Shown: positions 1 through 9,124, counted from the stretch's first letter. The stretch: DNA of 64,000 nt from Pseudoalteromonas luteoviolacea (GCF_001750165.1 NZ_CP015412.1:1257097-1321096); one strand, 5' to 3'. Notes: generated by a model not told the origin, from the sequence alone. Program-made: numbers and translations.

Positions 1-1561
1 CAGATAAGTATGCCTTGTTCATGGCTTTAATAGAGCCTGCATGTCTTGGAGCGATGTTATTGATTGGTGTCGTTATGTTGTGATTCCCCCACAGGGTTAG
101 CCATATAGGGACTTTGTGGCCAAATGGGAGTACTATTTCTTCTTGTCGCATCTGGTGCTGCGGTTTCCAAGCACCGATATTGGCGTTGAGGTGTAGAAAT
201 TCATCTATTGTAATTGCTTTGGCTTTCAAGGCGTTTAATCCATATTGTACGCCCACATTATCCCAAGTACTCAGCCCGTATCCATATTTGTCAGTTCCGA
301 AGACATGAGACATATCCTGCCAATAGCTCCAGTTAGTTTCTGTCACGACATGTTTGGTAAAGTGTTCTCTGATAAAGCCTTGTCTGGGGTTATTAATGAA
401 TGCGGATAAGCCAAAGTAGCCATTAATACATTCACTACTTCCTTTTGGAAAACTGGGTACAAACCCCGACATTAATTGATTTATAGGCTGTAAAAAACCG
501 CCTTTCTGCGGAAAGCCGTTAATAGCATTCATCCCCTCAATCAATCGACGTCGCTCCCAATCGCGCCATGATTTTTTGTTATCTGCTCTGAACGTAAAAT
601 AGTTGTTGAGTAAATCACAGTCTAATGCATAGGTTGTTTGTGTGATCATGTCGGGGTAGCTATATAGCGGGATAAGCCCGTCTAAAATTCCTTCGCTGTT
701 TTGTGCTATCAAGTATTGGGCAAGTCCACCTCCCGATCCCCCAACACCTACAGTGTATAGAGGGGAGCCATATAAACTCGTAAATTGATGTTTTACTCTA
801 CGTGCGGTGTCTTCAGCCAAAAGCATGTTGTACGTATAGCTTGTTTTGTTACCACTAGAACTAATGACGGCATATCCATCTAGCAATTGCTGCGCTTGAC
901 GAGTCATGACCCGAGCGGCTTTCTGTCGGCCTTGTCTAAACCCGATTCCTGAGCCGCCATTAAATTGATAAATCAAGCGGTTGTTCCATTTGCTCCTTGC
1001 TAAGCGGTTACCAATCTCGGTCGTTTTTATGGGCATAACTATGGTGTAAATAAAGCGGTTAATAGACCCTTGCTCTACTCTAAATAGGGGCAAATTTGTT
1101 TTTTTCGCGTTGCTTACATTGTCAATCTTTGTCGCTTTAAATATCCCGCCATCATCTTTTAATGTGTAATAGTTGATACGCGTTTTTAGTGAGCAGTCTT
1201 TGCTGTAGCCGATTATGTCTTTATTTTTGTATACAGGGATCCCGAGCGACTTGTGATTGTCTACTTCTGGTTGACCGAGCAAAGAGTCTCTTGTCATACA
1301 GTAAAATGGGTATTGATTTGGGCCTGAGTACAGGCTTTCTGTGGGACCTACTTCACCGATGGGGATTGGAAAATTAAAATGCTCTTTAGGCCTTGCGATC
1401 TGAGAGATATGAGTCTTGAAATCAAGTATATAATTATCTTTAGGATTGGCTTTATTTTGAACAGCAAAATCACGATCTTCATTTGTGAAATCTTGATATA
1501 ACCAAAATGCAAAGCCAGCACTGACCAGCAATAAAAAGACCAACATGAGCTTTTTTATCAT
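1..1561 (-). CDS. DUF6351 family secreted hydrolase-like protein, C-terminus outside window
   Basis: This gene was read by reverse translation from an ATG at 1561. It stays open for about 520 codons to the window edge, so the C-terminus is missing. Residues 1-20 form a hydrophobic N-terminal signal or anchor. The segments CMTRDSLLGQPEVDN and GYSKDCS, a GGSGIGFRQG stretch and a nucleophile-elbow-like GVGGSGGGLAQY match the DUF6351 (tannase/feruloyl-esterase-like alpha/beta hydrolase) pattern as I know it. Family members are about 600-700 aa and their substrates are poorly defined. Weak points: the start lies in a pyrimidine-rich context, and the substrate cannot be inferred from the sequence. 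The serine in GGSGGG is my guess for the nucleophile. It is transcribed away from the DUF-pair downstream. Confidence 0.78.
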   Translation of the reverse strand, partial: MIKKLMLVFLLLVSAGFAFWLYQDFTNEDRDFAVQNKANPKDNYILDFKTHISQIARPKEHFNFPIPIGEVGPTESLYSGPNQYPFYCMTRDSLLGQPEVDNHKSLGIPVYKNKDIIGYSKDCSLKTRINYYTLKDDGGIFKATKIDNVSNAKKTNLPLFRVEQGSINRFIYTIVMPIKTTEIGNRLARSKWNNRLIYQFNGGSGIGFRQGRQKAARVMTRQAQQLLDGYAVISSSGNKTSYTYNMLLAEDTARRVKHQFTSLYGSPLYTVGVGGSGGGLAQYLIAQNSEGILDGLIPLYSYPDMITQTTYALDCDLLNNYFTFRADNKKSWRDWERRRLIEGMNAINGFPQKGGFLQPINQLMSGFVPSFPKGSSECINGYFGLSAFINNPRQGFIREHFTKHVVTETNWSYWQDMSHVFGTDKYGYGLSTWDNVGVQYGLNALKAKAITIDEFLHLNANIGAWKPQHQMRQEEIVLPFGHKVPIWLTLWGNHNITTPINNIAPRHAGSIKAMNKAYLS

Positions 1562-1833
1562 ATACACCTCTATGATTTTGCCGTTACTTTAAGTTTAGAG
1601 TCGGTCTGATAGTTATGTTGTTATATGTTTGTTATTTAAGGTAAACTGAAAAAGATTAATATATAAAACATGATATTAAAAATTAATTAATGATAGGAAA
1701 TCGATTTAAAAAGCATAAAAAGCGTGGCCAGAAAAGCTAAAATTAACATTGTTAATGTGAGCGTTAAAAGGCCCCAAATGCGCAAGTTTTTTATTTATAA
1801 AATGCGGCGTGTCCTTCACGTAGCGCGATAGCG

Positions 1834-2430
1834 TTATCGTATAGATTTTTTAGTGAATTCTTTGGATGTATAAGTGCCTGCCAATATATTCTCTTGCAAT
1901 AATGCGAATTTGTCTCTCTCAAGTGAAATTGTGTCTATGAGTGTGTGTTTTTCAGATATTGTTAACTCTTTAGATTGGTAAACGTCTTTTTCTAGTAAGC
2001 TGAGCATATCAGTACGAACGCCTGCTTCTTTGTACTTTAAAAAATCAATCCCGAGGCTACTAAACAGCAATGCTTCATTGACTTCATCAATCTCTATATC
2101 AACTTTTATTGCTATATCCTTTATTTCTATAATCGCTTCTTCAAAGAGTTGGATCTTCTGATTTTTTGCACTTTGGCTCTTATCTACTCTCGCACTGGCA
2201 TTGGGTAACACTTGCTCATAATAGTATCCCTTTGTTTGTTCACTGATGTCATCAAAATTAATATTCAGAGACAGCGCTATTAAATGCTCAGGACTATTTT
2301 GGTTAGGTTTTTCAGTCAATGCATTTTGCAAGGCTGAGGCGAAATTAGCATGTCGTGCTAAATTTTTGTGTATCGAGTCTTTTTGAACTTCAATGAAAGG
2401 CGTGTACTTTATTGTTGAAATACTACTCAT
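1834..2430 (-). CDS. Hypothetical protein, tandem paralogue A
   Basis: This 198-aa predicted soluble protein has no signal peptide and a charged, mostly helical composition. It is clearly a paralogue of the gene immediately upstream (2477-3106). Both share an N-terminal pattern (a K...HA.FAS.L motif), a central EIDEVNEALLFSSLGIDFL block and a following YKE.GVR.DML segment. The start ATG at 2430 has a clear AAGGAT ribosome-binding site. The two genes are 46 nt apart and probably co-transcribed. I do not recognise the family. The conserved central block suggests a structural or binding core rather than an enzyme active site. Confidence 0.7.
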   Translation of the reverse strand: MSSISTIKYTPFIEVQKDSIHKNLARHANFASALQNALTEKPNQNSPEHLIALSLNINFDDISEQTKGYYYEQVLPNASARVDKSQSAKNQKIQLFEEAIIEIKDIAIKVDIEIDEVNEALLFSSLGIDFLKYKEAGVRTDMLSLLEKDVYQSKELTISEKHTLIDTISLERDKFALLQENILAGTYTSKEFTKKSIR

Positions 2431-2476
2431 AGATATCCTTATTATGTGGTTACTTTAAATTAGGGTATTGGTAAGT

Positions 2477-3106
2477 TCACGGCTTAAAGTCAATGGTATC
2501 AAAGCGCTTTTTAATTGCGCCTTTGTGATCTGTATTTTGCTCTAGATATGTACCTGCAAGCATTTCTTCTCGTTGCAGCTCTAATACTTCTCTGCGCTCA
2601 TTCAGTACGCTTTTGAGCTTTTCCTTATCACTTGTTAGCAATGTTTGAGAGCTGTTGATGTCTTGTTCCATCAGGTTCAGCATATCAATACGTACGCCCA
2701 TTTCTTTATACGTTAAAAAGTCAATGCCGAGACTGCCAAACAAGAGTGCTTCGTTGATTTCATCTTGCTCAATTTCAACTTCGATGGGCATGTCCATAAT
2801 TTCAATGGTGGCTTCTTTGTACCACTGTATTTCTCTTAAACGTTCATCTTCTAGCTCTGGATCGATTCGCTCTTTAGCTATCTCAAGTGCGAATTGATAA
2901 TACTCATGGGCTTGGTCGGATATTTCATCATAATTTCGATTAAGAGAAATCGACATAATGAGATCAGGGTCGGTAACTTCGGGTTTAGCATTGATTGTTT
3001 TGTTCAGCAGTGACGCAAACTCAGCGTGTTTTTCTATGCTTTTATTCATTACGCTGTGTTGACTTTGAAATGTTCGATTTTGATTGATGACAGAGATGAT
3101 ACTCAT
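2477..3106 (-). CDS. Hypothetical protein, tandem paralogue B
   Basis: This 209-aa predicted cytoplasmic protein is a paralogue of 1834-2430. It carries the same EQDEINEALLFGSLGIDFL core at about residues 113-132 and the same YKEMGVRIDMLNLMEQD continuation. The C-terminal tail is about 10 residues longer and divergent. Its leader, TAAGGATATATCA before ATG, resembles that of its neighbour (TAAGGATATCT before ATG), so the duplication included the ribosome-binding site. It is probably first in a two-gene operon. No catalytic motif, membrane segment or known domain is evident, and the function is unknown. Confidence 0.7.
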   Translation of the reverse strand: MSIISVINQNRTFQSQHSVMNKSIEKHAEFASLLNKTINAKPEVTDPDLIMSISLNRNYDEISDQAHEYYQFALEIAKERIDPELEDERLREIQWYKEATIEIMDMPIEVEIEQDEINEALLFGSLGIDFLTYKEMGVRIDMLNLMEQDINSSQTLLTSDKEKLKSVLNERREVLELQREEMLAGTYLEQNTDHKGAIKKRFDTIDFKP

Positions 3107-3280
3107 TGATATATCCTTATAAGCGGCAACATTGATAAAAACCTTAATCTTTTAGCAAGTTATAGGCCAGTTTATGCTGATATAAAGAAGTACAATGCTT
3201 CTATTATTCTGAACAAAGAACGGTATAGGGTGATAGGCTTTATAGATAAAGCTAATGACAAACGCGCAGTGAAATAAAAA

Positions 3281-3304
3281 AGGCGGCAAGTGAAGTTGCC
3301 GCCT
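3281..3304 (-). terminator. Rho-independent terminator of the TonB receptor gene
   Basis: A perfect 9-bp stem (AGGCGGCAA/TTGCCGCCT) with a 6-nt loop is followed, on the minus strand, by a run of six T. It lies 18 nt past the receptor stop codon. Confidence 0.85.
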
Positions 3305-3322
3305 ATTAAATAGTAAGCGTAT

Positions 3323-5794
3323 TTAGAACTGGTAGTTGAACGTGAGCTCCGCGTTACGTTCGTTTGCAGGTAAACCGCCTAAGAATAGCGCTTTGCTGTA
3401 GTGAGTGCCGTCAGTTAAGTTCTCAATATTTAGCTGAAGGTGATAATTGTCAAAGTAATAAGCTGCTGACATATCCCAACGAGTGTAGCCATCGATTTTA
3501 GCCGTTGGTAAACCAAATGAAGGATGGTTTACGGTACGTTCACCGACGTATTGCATACCTAAACTTAGTTCCAGATCACCTCCAAATACTTGATTAACTG
3601 TATGTGTTAACCAAGTGCCAGCCATTTTTTCAGGGATCCCTTTTTTGGCTGCTTCTCTTTTGTCTGGATCTGATTCCTGGTGATGAATGGATAATGCTTC
3701 TTGATATGTTGCATTCACGTTTAGCTTCCAAGCTTCAGCAAGTGCTAAGTTTAAGTCAAATTCAACACCTTTAGTGGTTTCATTGTTATCGTATTTGAAC
3801 TCTGGAATACCAGCGTTAAACTCAGCGCCTTTTTGCTCATCATACTCAGGGTTGCTGTAACGTAAGTTAGTTCGTTTAGTGTCAAAGATAACAATTGAAC
3901 CAAGTAGATCTTCGTCAAATGCAGTAAAGCGGATACCAATATCTAAAGTCTCTGATTCTGAGTCAGGTTGATTCGGTGTTTCCACTCCATTTGTAATTGT
4001 GGATAAAATACCAAATGCTGTGCGGCCTTTACCAACGTTTACGAATGCCGAAACTTCTGGGATGATTTGATAGTTAATACCAAGAGAATAGGTCAGGCCA
4101 GCATCATCAGTGTCATATGCAGGTCTCATCCCTTTGACTCTATCAGTACCTAGGTGCTGATATTCTTGCTTAATCGTAGTGTAAGCAACGCCAGCGCGCG
4201 CAGTTAATGCGTCTGTTAGATACAAGACTTCTTGAGCACTAATACCGTATGCAGTAAGTGATTTATTGTAGTTACTTCTTAAACTTGGGTCGTAATCCAT
4301 AAAGTCACCCGTGCCCCAATTTGGATTACGAATGTCTAAAATGTATGGGATTGCATTGCCTGATTTATTGCCATCAGCGTCATAAGCAGACCATTGCTTG
4401 AATGACATATCGCGCTTTTCGTAGTTTGCACTGATAAGGTGTTCACCGCTGATGTCACCATAGCTCCAACCAAGCTGTAAGTCCGCAAAGTATTGCCATG
4501 TTTGTTCATTGGAAATAGCACGTCTATATTCTTGGCGACGCGCTGCATAAGGGTGTAGCTCACCATCTTCAGTGACTAACGGACCGCGAGGGTTTGCGTT
4601 GATGATTGAACCATGCGTGCGGTCTGAGCGGTCCCAGTAAACATAGTTGTAAGCACCTGTTTGACGCACTAAATCTGAATCATATTCGCGCCAAAGTACC
4701 TGCTGAGTTAATGTTGACTCTTCACCCAAGTGCCAGTCGTGGCGAAGTTTAAAGCGCAATTCTTGGCCGTCGTTAGGGGTCGATAGAGGTGAAATTAAGC
4801 TTGAGTCGCCCAAATCAATCGGTCGTAAGCCATCTGTTGTTGTAATCGATGCTGCAAGTTGTTCACGTTGAGCTTCGGTTAATTGAATACCTACGTACTC
4901 AACTTCGCCTTTTTCGTTAGTGATAAACTTCGGGTCATTCGGTAGATCTGCGCCCGTTACTTTTCTTGGGTCGCCACCAATGCTGTCCCAGTTGACGATT
5001 CTTACCGGGTCGCCTACCGAGTCAACTTGCATGGCATCATCAACATACGCCGCTGAGAACAACAATGAATGATCTATAGATGCTTCAAATTTTAAGCTCG
5101 CATACACTTCATCACGATCTTGCTGCAAATCACGGTAGCCATCACTGCGCTCATGGTTAAGTACTACGCGGTATGCTAAATCATCTGTAATTGCATTTGT
5201 CGCATCTAGCATAATACCGTAGGTATTCCAGCTACCTACTTTTGCACTAATCGAATAAGCCTCCTCAAACTGTGGCTTTTTCTCAATTAAGTTAACAACA
5301 CCACCAGCCGCGCCAATACCATATAGACCGGTTGCTGGGCCTTTTAACACTTCCATGCTTTCGATGTTGGTCATAGAACGAGTTGGATTATAGTTGTTAC
5401 CCAAGCTCGCACCGCCATACATACCGTCGTACGTGTAGTTGACACCTAAACCACGGATCGCAAGATTATCACCAATACCATAGTTGTTACCGGCTTGTGT
5501 AAAGCCACTCACGTTTCTGATAGCGTCTTGTAGCGTAATGGCTGATTGAGAATCTAATAATTCTTTATCAACAACAACGACTGCAGCCGGTGTTTGCATC
5601 AGTGCCATGTTTGATTTAGTTGCCGTGCCTGATTCTAAAATTAACGCGTTGTGTTTGTTATAAACGCTAATACGCTCAATATCTTCTTGAGCCTTATCAG
5701 CTGCTTGAGCTGTTGCGACAACGCCGCCCAATAAAGCAACTTTAACCGCAGTTGCAAGAACACTTTTTGAATTCAGTGAACGAGAGAATTGCAT
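3323..5794 (-). CDS. TonB-dependent siderophore receptor
   Basis: This is an outer-membrane gated beta-barrel for energised uptake, most likely of a ferric siderophore (FhuE/FpvA-like class). I choose ATG 5794 because GGAG lies 6 nt upstream. The alternative in-frame TTG 12 nt earlier overlaps that site. The 823-aa protein starts with a signal peptide ending near AQA. A TonB-box-like stretch (ERISVYN) follows, then the plug (about residues 60-190, with DAIRNVSGF, LAIRGLGVNY, MEVLKGPATGLYG and GGVVNLIEK). The barrel ends in the terminal NYQF expected of outer-membrane proteins. A perfect Fur-type palindrome lies 66 nt upstream, so iron repression is likely. No siderophore synthesis or inner-membrane transport gene is adjacent. 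Confidence 0.92.
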   Translation of the reverse strand: MQFSRSLNSKSVLATAVKVALLGGVVATAQAADKAQEDIERISVYNKHNALILESGTATKSNMALMQTPAAVVVVDKELLDSQSAITLQDAIRNVSGFTQAGNNYGIGDNLAIRGLGVNYTYDGMYGGASLGNNYNPTRSMTNIESMEVLKGPATGLYGIGAAGGVVNLIEKKPQFEEAYSISAKVGSWNTYGIMLDATNAITDDLAYRVVLNHERSDGYRDLQQDRDEVYASLKFEASIDHSLLFSAAYVDDAMQVDSVGDPVRIVNWDSIGGDPRKVTGADLPNDPKFITNEKGEVEYVGIQLTEAQREQLAASITTTDGLRPIDLGDSSLISPLSTPNDGQELRFKLRHDWHLGEESTLTQQVLWREYDSDLVRQTGAYNYVYWDRSDRTHGSIINANPRGPLVTEDGELHPYAARRQEYRRAISNEQTWQYFADLQLGWSYGDISGEHLISANYEKRDMSFKQWSAYDADGNKSGNAIPYILDIRNPNWGTGDFMDYDPSLRSNYNKSLTAYGISAQEVLYLTDALTARAGVAYTTIKQEYQHLGTDRVKGMRPAYDTDDAGLTYSLGINYQIIPEVSAFVNVGKGRTAFGILSTITNGVETPNQPDSESETLDIGIRFTAFDEDLLGSIVIFDTKRTNLRYSNPEYDEQKGAEFNAGIPEFKYDNNETTKGVEFDLNLALAEAWKLNVNATYQEALSIHHQESDPDKREAAKKGIPEKMAGTWLTHTVNQVFGGDLELSLGMQYVGERTVNHPSFGLPTAKIDGYTRWDMSAAYYFDNYHLQLNIENLTDGTHYSKALFLGGLPANERNAELTFNYQF

Positions 5795-5859
5795 ATTACA
5801 CTCCAAACTTCGTAATACAATTGTTTATTCGCAGAGAGCGCGCATACTAACAGTGATGT

Positions 5860-5882
5860 CAAATGATAACAACTATCATTTG
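5860..5882 (-). promoter_or_regulatory. Fur box upstream of the TonB receptor
   Basis: CAAATGATA and TATCATTTG form a perfect 9-bp inverted repeat around a 5-nt centre. This closely resembles the AT-rich Fur operator (AATGATAATnATTnnCATT type). It sits 66-88 nt upstream of the receptor start, where a promoter would be expected. The spacing and the gene type make Fur control the best reading. Confidence 0.75.
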
Positions 5883-6071
5883 CGTTTAATAAAAGTTGCC
5901 AAAGTTAACTGGTGTAGCGAGTTTGTTTATTTGTTTTTTGTTTGTATCCTGTGGGTTTTTTAATTGTTTTTGTTTGTGTTTTTATGGTTTTTTATTTGGG
6001 GGTGGATGTATAATTTGTTGCAATAATTGAGGTGTTGGTTACTGGTCTTATAAGGTTGAAAATTGTACAGA

Positions 6072-6764
6072 TTATTGTTTGCATTGCTCAGAGCGAACAA
6101 TCTCAATGTAGTGCGTCATACTTTTTGTTTGCTCGAATAAAAAAGTTTCTTCTTTTTTCTCCACTGCTTTTATTCTATCCAGTCTAAATTCACGATAGGC
6201 ATGTCGTAATAAACAAAAAGCAATAATAGTCCACTTTCCACCCCAGTAAACCAGTCCTAGCGGCTCGATATCTCGTGTACTTTGAACTCCATGGGCATCT
6301 TCGTAAGATAAACAAAGTCGATTCCTACTTTCTATCGCTAAGCGGATCACCTGACTATGATTCTGTTCTTTTTCACCGTGAGCATAGCCTACCGCAAGGA
6401 AAGGCAGATTATCGTTGAGCTGCTTGAGGTGGGATGGCAAAACTGCGTCAATTTTAGCGATAGCCGATTGAGCGTGCTGAGTTAGCTGTGGATCAGTCCA
6501 TGCTTTGAGCATCTGGCTGCCGATAAGTAAAGCTTGAAGTTCTTGAGGTGAAAACATCATCGGCGGTAAGTCATAGTCTCTGATCAAATAACCAATACCA
6601 GCTTCACCTTCAACGGGTACACCAGAGGTCTGTAGGTTTTGAATGTCTCGGTAAATCGTGCGCTCAGATACCGCCAATCGTTCCGCTAGCTGTTTAGCGG
6701 TCACCGCCACTTTGCGACCTTTTAGATGATTAACGAGTTGAAACAGTCGTTCTGATTTATGCAC
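6072..6764 (-). CDS. YafY-type transcriptional regulator (HTH_11 + WYL domain)
   Basis: This 230-aa DNA-binding regulator has a DeoR-like winged helix-turn-helix at residues 5-60, including LAERLAVSERTIYRDIQNL. A WYL-domain region covers about residues 130-225 and includes LGLVYWGGKWTIIAFC and an arginine-rich FRLDRIKAV segment. WYL domains are thought to sense ligands such as nucleotides or oligonucleotides. The start is GTG 6764, with GGAG 6 nt upstream. It lies 19 nt downstream of the small ABM-like gene, so the two probably form an operon and the regulator may control it. Confidence 0.85.
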   Translation of the reverse strand: MHKSERLFQLVNHLKGRKVAVTAKQLAERLAVSERTIYRDIQNLQTSGVPVEGEAGIGYLIRDYDLPPMMFSPQELQALLIGSQMLKAWTDPQLTQHAQSAIAKIDAVLPSHLKQLNDNLPFLAVGYAHGEKEQNHSQVIRLAIESRNRLCLSYEDAHGVQSTRDIEPLGLVYWGGKWTIIAFCLLRHAYREFRLDRIKAVEKKEETFLFEQTKSMTHYIEIVRSEQCKQ

Positions 6765-6783
6765 GATTTACTCCATTGTTAGT

Positions 6784-7101
6784 TTAAGCTGTACAATCGC
6801 TTTGTGATAGTACCGAGTGATGGCTGATCCCAACTGACTCTGAGTCGACTAACGCACAATATGCCTGACAAACGTCTGCGTCTTCAAATGCCAATTGCAT
6901 ATGTTGGCAGTCTTCCATGGTTTGCCAATAACTAATATCAACGAATGTATCTGAATTAGATTGCTGTGCTAATGAGCGATATATAAAGCCTGGTTGTGTG
7001 GCCACAAACTCTCCAGATGCAGTGCTTTTTTCCATTAATTGCTCTACAGATATTCCTTTGTTCAATTTGAACGAAACGATTTTAATAACATTTTGATTCA
7101 T
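6784..7101 (-). CDS. Small antibiotic-biosynthesis-monooxygenase-like (ABM) protein
   Basis: This 105-aa cytoplasmic protein has a dimeric alpha/beta ferredoxin-like sequence pattern. It shows an N-terminal VIKIVSFKLNKG strand, a central QPGFIYRSLAQ segment and a YWQTMEDCQHMQLAFED stretch, which is typical of ABM or EthD-like fold proteins. Such proteins can act on quinones, haem or polyketides, or have no catalytic role. No residue here fixes the activity. The start ATG 7101 is preceded by GGAG at 9 nt. It is first in a likely operon with the WYL regulator, a pairing common for small stress-response proteins. Confidence 0.65.
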   Translation of the reverse strand: MNQNVIKIVSFKLNKGISVEQLMEKSTASGEFVATQPGFIYRSLAQQSNSDTFVDISYWQTMEDCQHMQLAFEDADVCQAYCALVDSESVGISHHSVLSQSDCTA

Positions 7102-7309
7102 GATAGCTTGCTCCTTATTGTTGGAATCACAATTAGAGCAAAGTGCTGTGTCAGAGATTGTCAGTAGAGTGATATTTTACACGATACCAGTTCATTTTAT
7201 AAAACCTAACTGCGGTATATTTCGCAGCATATTATCAAGCTAAATCATAGTCTCAATGTGTAAAGCTTAGATTCGTTGACTTTACCAGAGAGACTGGATA
7301 GCAATACGG

Positions 7310-8284
7310 TCATCTATTGCTTGGATAAAGTGTACCGTTTGTCTTAATAATTTGAAGCCACTGTTCAACCATTGCAAAAGCATACTCTAATTCTTCTTCA
7401 GACATGTTTGCATACTGCTTTTGTTCATACCAACTGTAGCGATTGTATATATCGTCACTGTCTGTTATTTCCATGATGAGTTTATTTAAGGCATAAGACT
7501 TGGCAAAGCCATGTTCATCACTTTGTTGTTGTGTGAAGTACAGGTTTGACAATGCCATTATGGCTTTTTCACTGCCATGCTGACTTGCATTTCGTAAAAA
7601 TACTAACCTTTGCTCTTTAAATTTATCTCGTGTCTTAATATACAGTGCTCTATTTTCCGTCGTTATATTTTTTGATTTCATGTAAAACTCAGCATGGATA
7701 TTGGCAAAAGCCTCTTGTGCTGGCACAAACCCATTTTTCGCTGCATCTTCAAGATAACTGTAATAGGCTTTTGTCTCATCATTACTTAGACCTTGGCAGT
7801 AGTTAAACTGATTGATGGCTTGATCTATGGATATACTTGCATCACTAAACTGTGATAGCTGTTCTAGCTTGATATTTAAGTCGTCTTCATTTTCGGGTGA
7901 GAACAAACAGTATTTAAGGTTTTGAGCAATAATATATTTTGACTTCAAATTACCACTTTTAGCCTCATCATTCAGTTTGTCAAAGTGGACTTTAAAATTG
8001 CTGTCTTGCTGCCATTTGGGCTTTGCCTTGATCACTAGCTGATGGCGGCCTTGTTCGGTTGTATTTGGTTGTTTAATTTTGTGTTTTAGGTTTGTTGACG
8101 CACTAGATTCAGGTTTAGCTATTTTTATCAGCGAGTTACCTTTGTTAATTGAGTTGTCTTTATTGTGGTTCAATGGTTCGTTTGGGTTGCTATGTAAGTG
8201 GTAGGCTACAGGTAAAGATAAAAACAATAAAGTTGATATGAGAACTCGCTTTGTTCCTTTAAAGGGAGAGAGAGGGTTTTTCAC
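7310..8284 (-). CDS. Sel1-like/TPR-like exported protein
   Basis: This 324-aa protein has an N-terminal hydrophobic stretch (residues 14-27) that should act as a signal or anchor, then a low-complexity linker. An alpha-helical C-terminal half contains Sel1-like units (KSGNLKSKYIIAQNLKY, AAKNGFVPAQEAFANIHAEF and ASQHGSEKAIMALSNLYF). Sel1-like proteins serve as periplasmic or envelope adaptor scaffolds. No catalytic residues are visible. The only upstream in-frame start is GTG 8284, without an evident ribosome-binding site, so the start is uncertain. It is flanked by intergenic DNA and seems monocistronic. Confidence 0.6.
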   Translation of the reverse strand: MKNPLSPFKGTKRVLISTLLFLSLPVAYHLHSNPNEPLNHNKDNSINKGNSLIKIAKPESSASTNLKHKIKQPNTTEQGRHQLVIKAKPKWQQDSNFKVHFDKLNDEAKSGNLKSKYIIAQNLKYCLFSPENEDDLNIKLEQLSQFSDASISIDQAINQFNYCQGLSNDETKAYYSYLEDAAKNGFVPAQEAFANIHAEFYMKSKNITTENRALYIKTRDKFKEQRLVFLRNASQHGSEKAIMALSNLYFTQQQSDEHGFAKSYALNKLIMEITDSDDIYNRYSWYEQKQYANMSEEELEYAFAMVEQWLQIIKTNGTLYPSNR

Positions 8285-8361
8285 TTGATTGATTCGACTT
8301 AATAATTTTAGTTTATCATAAATCTTATTTGCTAATTTAGATAGTCTAATTCACATCGTAA

Positions 8362-8388
8362 AAAGGCTTACTGATATAGTAAGCCTTT
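8362..8388 (-). terminator. Strong hairpin with minus-strand T tract
   Basis: An 11-bp perfect stem (AAAGGCTTACT/AGTAAGCCTTT) with a 5-nt loop is followed by TTTTT on the minus strand when the shared stem T residues are counted. It lies 400 nt from the nearest upstream minus-strand stop, so the transcript it ends is unclear. Confidence 0.55.
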
Positions 8389-8747
8389 GCAAGGAAATTA
8401 AATGATTTTCTTTTACTCAATGTGTGTAACATAAAATCATAAGAGCATGGCCTAACCTTTGCTCTTACCAATAAATAACGGAGATATTTTTAGTAAATAA
8501 CATAGAGTGATATTTATTTTATATTAATTTGAGGGTTTTTAAGTTTTGAGTAATTCTGAAAATATATTTTTATAAATCTATATCTTATAATTGAAATACA
8601 ATAGATATCATGATGATGAAAGTGCGTTGAAATGATTCGTCAAATTTAATCTGCTTTGTGCAATGGAGAAATTGTTACTTTTCATTATTTTGAAGTATCT
8701 AAATCTAAGGACTGCTGAGATATGCTACTTTCCTAATAGTTGGAAAT

Positions 8748-8773
8748 GAGCTAATCATAGTTGTAATTAGCTC
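8748..8773 (-). terminator. Probable terminator of the TonB-C lipoprotein gene
   Basis: An 8-bp perfect inverted repeat (GAGCTAAT/ATTAGCTC) with a 10-nt loop lies 16 nt past the stop of the lipoprotein gene. The T tract is weak. Confidence 0.45.
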
Positions 8774-8789
8774 TTTGATGTAACAAGTG

Positions 8790-9083
8790 CTATTTGTTTG
8801 TGATTTTAAACTCTAGTTGTGCTTTCTCGCCTACTTTTTTTACAGCTTTGCCGTCGACAACTTTTGGTCGGTACTTCCACTTTTTAATTGCTTCGATGGC
8901 TTTATTGTCAAAAAAGCCGTTGTGGCTTGATTCTATGACAGCGATATTCTCGGTGTGTCCTTGTTCATTAACATCAAAGATGAGTTGAACGTAGGCGTTA
9001 CTCGTCAGCAATTCCTCTTTTGTAGGGGTTGTTGAGCAAGCAGTTAAGAGTAGAGCAAGTAGCAATGTAAGGTATGTTTTCAT
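8790..9083 (-). CDS. TonB C-terminal-domain lipoprotein
   Basis: This 97-aa lipoprotein has a signal peptide and lipobox LLTAC (cysteine 16). The rest is essentially one TonB C-terminal domain: a YVQLIFDVNEQGHTENIAV strand-turn, a FDNKAIEAIKKWKYRPKVVDG helix region and a final LEFKI strand. TonB C-terminal domains normally contact outer-membrane receptors. Here there is no transmembrane energiser segment and no proline-rich spanner, so it is unlikely to be a working TonB. It may instead be a periplasmic TonB-like binding module. The gene follows the HELVH protein gene by 41 nt and may be co-transcribed with it. Confidence 0.75.
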   Translation of the reverse strand: MKTYLTLLLALLLTACSTTPTKEELLTSNAYVQLIFDVNEQGHTENIAVIESSHNGFFDNKAIEAIKKWKYRPKVVDGKAVKKVGEKAQLEFKITNK

Positions 9084-9124
9084 TTATTATTCGCTTTGTT
9101 GTTATTGTGAATGCAATCGACCTG

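Larger units (their letters stand above)
8285..8789. other. Intergenic region with several hairpins, no gene seen
   Basis: No convincing coding frame was found. The stretch is very AT-rich and contains inverted repeats at 8362-8388 (11-bp stem), 8402-8439 (ATGATTTT/AAAATCAT), about 8440-8467 (AAGAGCA/TGCTCTT) and 8748-8773. Two of these look like minus-strand terminators. The others could belong to a small RNA, but no promoter was identified. Confidence 0.4.

Noticed and set aside
8402..8467. attC-like integron site
   Set aside because: Inverted repeats exist, but no GTTRRRY/RYYYAAC core pair and no integrase was seen.
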